NCBI GenBank assembly: GCA_963558655.1
Contig: CAUWHJ010000032.1
Span: 1 to 16,221 of the forward strand
Direction of reading: 5' to 3'
From: UMGS1590 sp963558655
GTDB taxonomy: Bacteria > Bacillota > Peptococcia > Peptococcales > Peptococcaceae
DNA: 16,221 nt
In this document: piece by piece, positions 12,804 through 16,221 of the stretch
Layout of the letters: every line of letters starts with the position of its first letter
How positions within the stretch are numbered: the stretch's first letter is position 1
The notes under the pieces: generated by a model
The model's database searches: none
Told to the model about the DNA's origin: nothing
Seen by the model: the letters and a program-made list of their open reading frames with translations, nothing else
Program-made: the position numbers and the translations under genes

Positions 12804-15800
12804 TTATTCACCTTCCAGGAATCGCTGGAAGATGGCTGCAACCTGAGCTCGGGTCGTACTGCCCTGTGGCTCGAGGGTGTCGGCGGTCATGCCGCTGATG
12901 TATCCTTCTGCCACTGCCCATTGCATAGTGTCCGTTGCCCAGCTCGAAATGGTGTCCGCATCGCTGTAACCGCTCAAGTCAGCGCGTGCGCTCACGTCCA
13001 TGCCTTTGTAGTCGGCGTAGTTCATGAGGATGGCTGCAAGCTGTTCACGGGTGATGGCGTCGTTCGGGCCAAATTGGCTGTCGCTGTATCCGCTCACGAT
13101 GCCATGCAGTCGTGCCCAGTACACCGGCATGGCGTACCAGTCGTCTGGGTTCACGTCTTCGTATGGGTAGCCGAGAATGTCGTCGGAAAGATCAGGGTTG
13201 CCTTCCAGACGATAGAGCACGCTCACAATCATGCCACGGGTGGTGGCGAGGTTTGGTGAAAATTCTGTGTCGCTGGTGCCTGTCATAAGGCCTTCTAAGA
13301 ATGCCCAGCGCACTGGGTCGTAGAACCAGTCGTCTTCGCTCACATCAGTAAATGGCAGCTCTGGTTCTGGTTCTTCTGTTTCCACAAAGGTGGCTGCGAG
13401 GGTGACTTCGCTTGTTGGCATGGTGAAGGTGTAGATGCCTTCGCCTTCATCGGTCACAGCCACGTCTTTGCCAGCCTTCGTAGTAACTGTCACGGTGTCT
13501 GTGGCATAGCCCTCATCTGGCACCACGGTGAAGGACACTTTCTCACCGTCCGCAGCGTAGTGGTTTTCTTTTGCCAGAAGAATGCTGCCATGTTCCGTCT
13601 CAGCCACGTTCACCGGATAGGTGTAGTGCCCAGTGAACGGTGGTTCTTCCACGGTGACGGTGCAGGTGGCTGGGAAATCGCCGTCTACGGTGGTCACGGT
13701 GATGGTCGCCGTGCCTGCGTTCACCGCTTTTACGGTACCATCTGCATCAACGGTGGCGATGCTTGGGTCACTGCTTGTCCATGTCACGGCTTTGTGCGTT
13801 GCGTTCTCTGGCATTACCGTTGCTGTGAGTTGTTCGCTCTCACCTTCGGTGAGGCTCAGGCTGGTCTTATCAAGGGCAACGCCGGTGACAGGCACCGCTT
13901 TCACGGTGACGTTGCAGGTAGCTGTATGTCCTTCTTCTTTTACACCATCATATACAATCACGGTGATAGTCGCTGTGCCTTCGCCCACAGCGGTCAGCGT
14001 AGCGGTTGTTGCGTTTTCCTCCGAAGAAACAGTGACAGCATCAGGATTGTCGCTGCTCCATGCGATGGATTCGATGGTTGCGTTCGCTGGCTCAATCATT
14101 ACTGTGAGCGGTTCGGTTTTACCTACGTTCAGCGTTATGTTGGGTTGCTCAAAGCGGACATTTTTGACAGGAACGATTGGCTGTGTCCCCTCAATGTTCC
14201 CATTGATGGTGCCCCTATTGATGATGGTGCCGTTGTTCGTGAGGGTCACATTCTCTGGAATCGTCAGCGTCGTATTCTCCGGAATGGTCAGGGTCGTATT
14301 CTCCGGAATGGTGAAATTCTTCGTTAGTGTAACACTACTGCCATAGAGCTGACCGTTGTTCCCTTCAATGATAATGCCGCTCCAACCGTTCGTATCATCT
14401 TTATCGGAGATGCTGGAAGCAACAATCACTGCCTGACCGTTTTCGCCCGTTGAGAACGTGCCGTCTCCACCTTGATCACCGCCGCCGATGCCGGCTGCTC
14501 CAGTGCCACCGGTCGCCGTCACCGTGCCACCACTGATAGCGATGCTGCCGCCGCCACCATCAAAACCGCCACCGATGCCGGCGCCTTTCTCGCTACCGTT
14601 CGCCGTCACCGTGCCACCACTGATAGTGATGCTGCCGCCGTCACCGCTTTCACCGCCGCCGATACCGGCGCCAGTACTTTTACCGGTCGCCGTCACCGTT
14701 CCGTCATTGATGGTGATGTTGCCGCCATAACCTCTTATGCCACCGCCAATGCCTGCGCCTCTATCGCCGGTTGCCGTCACCATACCGCCAGTGATGATGA
14801 TGTTACCACCTGCACCAGCATAACCGCCGCCGATGCCAGCACTATACTCGCCACCGGTCGCCGTCACCTTACCACCATTGATGGTGATGGTACCGCCTGC
14901 ACCTCCATTACCGCCGCCAATGCCGGCGCCAGTACCTTCACCGGTCGCCGTCACCGTGCCGCCACTAATGGTGATGCTGCCGCCGTCACCTCTTTCACCA
15001 CCGCCGATACCAGCGCCAACACCTTTACCGGTCGCTGTCACGTTACCGCCATTGATAACGATGGTGCCGCCGGACTCTCTTGCACCACCGCCAATGCCTG
15101 CAGCATTTGAGCTTTCAGACTCAACGCTGCCACCCTCGATGGTAATGGTGACGCCTGTACCGCCTTCACCGCCGCCAATTCCTGCACCGTTGTTGCTCTT
15201 TGCTACCACCTTACCATCTTCAATGGTAATAACGCCGCCGGAACTGCCAGTGTACTGTGAAGCAACGCCTCCACCACCAATGCCTGCACCGCCGTTGCCG
15301 CTTGCCGTCACATCGCCGCCCGTAATGGTGATGGTACCGCCATCACCGCCTTCACCACCGCCGATGCCAGCTCCCCAACTGCCGCCGGTCGCCGTCACAG
15401 TGCCGCCATTGATGGTGGTGTTGCCGCCGTTACCTCTTTCACCACCGCCGCCGATGGCAGCGCCAGTACCGGAATTGGTCGCTGTCACGATGCCGCCATT
15501 GATGGTGATGTTGCCACCTGTACGGCCTTTATCGCTGCCAATCCCAGCATCGTACCCGCTTCCAGCTGCACTCAATGCGCCTGTTCCCTCTGTCTGCCCG
15601 TAAATGGTGAGGCTATTGGGGCTGCCGTTGGTGATGTCGCTGTCGTCATCTTGCACCTGAATCCCATCATTCGCGGTGAGCGATGCCCCATCGGCAAGAA
15701 TGAGGTGCACATCGCCTGTGACATAGACACGGTCATTGATGGTCACATCAGGCTCTCTAACAATGTAGTACCCTTCGTTCCATGTCGTTGGAAGGTTATC

Positions 15801-16070
15801 TGCTTTAATCTCCGTTGCGTTAGGAGGAATTTCTTTTGCGACCCAGTTGCCGTCTTCTTTATCCCAATACTGGTTCCCGTCTATCGGTCCGGTCGGTTCA
15901 TTGGTATCGCCCACATCAACAGGTAGCTGGTCGCCTGTACCGTCCTCTGCAGGAAGGGTTTGGGTGTGGCCACTCTCTTGCGCTGCCATCACCGGTGCCA
16001 CAGGCACGGTGGTGGTGAATAGTGCAAGCGCAAGCAGGGCGCTGAGCAGTTTTCGTCTGTGTTTTTTCAT
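12804..16070 (-). CDS. Secreted SLH-domain surface protein with Gly-rich repeats and Big_2 domains
   Basis: The 1088-residue product starts at an ATG 9 nt after AAAGGA. Residues 1-30 are a Sec signal peptide (basic start, LLALALFTT core, VMAA cleavage-like end). Residues about 65-170 are a beta-rich head. Residues 171-550 hold 13 imperfect copies of a 28-33-residue unit built around GAGIGGG and GG-ITI-GGTVTATG, probably stacked beta-solenoid coils. A TIPENTTL triplet repeat lies at 587-610. Two bacterial Ig-like (Big_2) domains cover about 635-725 and 727-808, the second ending GTATITVTTVDG. A divergent InlB-B-like repeat spans 814-897. Three SLH domains follow (about 905-955, 968-1020, 1035-1085), with TTRG, ITRE and TTRA motifs. 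It is exported and wall-anchored; adhesion or glycan binding is plausible but unproven. The C-terminal cassette matches that of the SLH protein at 96-2831. Confidence 0.92.
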   Translation of the reverse strand: MKKHRRKLLSALLALALFTTTVPVAPVMAAQESGHTQTLPAEDGTGDQLPVDVGDTNEPTGPIDGNQYWDKEDGNWVAKEIPPNATEIKADNLPTTWNEGYYIVREPDVTINDRVYVTGDVHLILADGASLTANDGIQVQDDDSDITNGSPNSLTIYGQTEGTGALSAAGSGYDAGIGSDKGRTGGNITINGGIVTATNSGTGAAIGGGGERGNGGNTTINGGTVTATGGSWGAGIGGGEGGDGGTITITGGDVTASGNGGAGIGGGGVASQYTGSSGGVITIEDGKVVAKSNNGAGIGGGEGGTGVTITIEGGSVESESSNAAGIGGGARESGGTIVINGGNVTATGKGVGAGIGGGERGDGGSITISGGTVTATGEGTGAGIGGGNGGAGGTITINGGKVTATGGEYSAGIGGGYAGAGGNIIITGGMVTATGDRGAGIGGGIRGYGGNITINDGTVTATGKSTGAGIGGGESGDGGSITISGGTVTANGSEKGAGIGGGFDGGGGSIAISGGTVTATGGTGAAGIGGGDQGGDGTFSTGENGQAVIVASSISDKDDTNGWSGIIIEGNNGQLYGSSVTLTKNFTIPENTTLTIPENTTLTIPENVTLTNNGTIINRGTINGNIEGTQPIVPVKNVRFEQPNITLNVGKTEPLTVMIEPANATIESIAWSSDNPDAVTVSSEENATTATLTAVGEGTATITVIVYDGVKEEGHTATCNVTVKAVPVTGVALDKTSLSLTEGESEQLTATVMPENATHKAVTWTSSDPSIATVDADGTVKAVNAGTATITVTTVDGDFPATCTVTVEEPPFTGHYTYPVNVAETEHGSILLAKENHYAADGEKVSFTVVPDEGYATDTVTVTTKAGKDVAVTDEGEGIYTFTMPTSEVTLAATFVETEEPEPELPFTDVSEDDWFYDPVRWAFLEGLMTGTSDTEFSPNLATTRGMIVSVLYRLEGNPDLSDDILGYPYEDVNPDDWYAMPVYWARLHGIVSGYSDSQFGPNDAITREQLAAILMNYADYKGMDVSARADLSGYSDADTISSWATDTMQWAVAEGYISGMTADTLEPQGSTTRAQVAAIFQRFLEGE
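14241..14315 (-). repeat. Short tandem repeat encoding TIPENTTL
   Basis: Three consecutive 24-bp units encode TIPENTTL, TIPENTTL and TIPENVTL. The first two are nearly identical in DNA (both contain GTATTCTCCGGAAT on the plus strand), which suggests recent duplication by slippage. It links the Gly-rich repeats to the Ig-like domains. Confidence 0.85.
14421..15560 (-). repeat. Array of 13 imperfect ~86-bp coding repeats (GAGIGGG unit)
   Basis: Each unit encodes a variant of GAGIGGG-(E/N/Y)-xGxGG-(T/S/N)ITI-(T/N/S)GG-xVTATG-x2. Most units are 28-30 residues, and the fourth (near residue 262) carries a short insertion including SQYTGSS. The GIGGG core and the VTATG end are best conserved. Terminal units are the most degenerate (AGIGSDKG first, FSTGENGQA last), as expected for array ends. 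The array fills about a third of the protein. Confidence 0.93.
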
Positions 16071-16167
16071 GGTTCATCGTCCTTTCTTATACAAGTGTCA
16101 TTAACATGAAGGCTGTTTTGCGCTAGCCATCGCTTTCACGTGGGCGAGCGCTGATGCCCAGGCACGC
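16071..16167 (-). other. Leader of the right SLH gene, no clear promoter
   Basis: This stretch should carry the promoter of the SLH gene, because a terminator precedes it. The only obvious -10-like box (TATAAG) lies too close to the AAAGGA binding site to serve it. A possible hairpin pairs 16120-16128 with 16143-16151 with one mismatch. I see no convincing -35/-10 pair. Confidence 0.4.
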
Positions 16168-16213
16168 AAAAAGGCGCACCACACCCGTGGAAAGTCCACG
16201 GGCATGATGCGCC
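16168..16213 (-). terminator. Terminator of a gene beyond the right edge
   Basis: An 18-bp stem pairs 16173-16190 with 16196-16213 around a 5-nt loop, and a T5 tract follows on the minus strand. Several positions pair only as G-U in minus-strand RNA, which sets the direction. It ends a minus-strand gene whose coding part lies outside the window. Confidence 0.92.
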
Positions 16214-16221
16214 CTGTAAGA

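Noticed and set aside
14421..15560. CRISPR-like regular repetition
   Set aside because: The repeats are imperfect, about 86 bp long, keep the reading frame, and have no constant repeat alternating with unique spacers.
14472..15603. Long plus-strand frames rich in Pro or in Ala/Thr, opposite the Gly-rich repeats
   Set aside because: They are the antisense reading of the GAGIGGG repeats. GGN codons read backwards give Pro and similar runs. They lack ribosome binding sites and the minus-strand protein is clearly real.

Overview
The window looks like a chromosomal segment of a Bacillota (Firmicutes) bacterium, probably from the Clostridia or Negativicutes. The grounds are a T-box riboswitch in front of pheST, strong AGGAGG-type ribosome binding sites, an L10 leader, and two secreted proteins that end in three S-layer homology (SLH) domains. 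The genus cannot be fixed from the sequence alone. Every convincing gene lies on the minus strand, so transcription runs from high to low coordinates.

Layout in transcription order. (1) 16168-16213 is a terminator for a gene beyond the right edge. (2) 12804-16070 encodes a 1088-residue surface protein: signal peptide, 13 Gly-rich repeats, two Ig-like domains, an InlB-B-like repeat and three SLH domains. A structured 3' region and a strong hairpin terminator follow. (3) 11594-12541 is a single-gene unit for an alpha/beta hydrolase, with its own promoter and terminator. (4) A Phe-type T-box leader controls pheS-pheT-lgt-(DtxR-family regulator). These genes are tightly packed, with junctions of 12 bp or less and an ATG very close to or overlapping the lgt stop. 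(5) From a strong promoter at 6392-6420 run rpmG-secE-nusG-rplK-rplA, then an L10 leader with an attenuator-like hairpin, then rplJ-rplL, ending in a terminator. The usual downstream rpoB-rpoC pair is absent. (6) In its place, 96-2831 encodes a second SLH surface protein, with a beta-helix body. A hairpin at 8-41 closes the window.

The core is housekeeping: ribosome assembly, Sec translocation, transcription elongation, Phe-tRNA charging and lipoprotein maturation. It is flanked by two cell-surface proteins with the same C-terminal cassette. I found no convincing new defence or metabolic system. The points most worth a second look are the regulator's mixed metal-binding site, the inclusion of lgt and the regulator behind a Phe T-box, the split of rplL from rpoB by an SLH gene, the repeat array, and several RNA structures in leaders and 3' regions.
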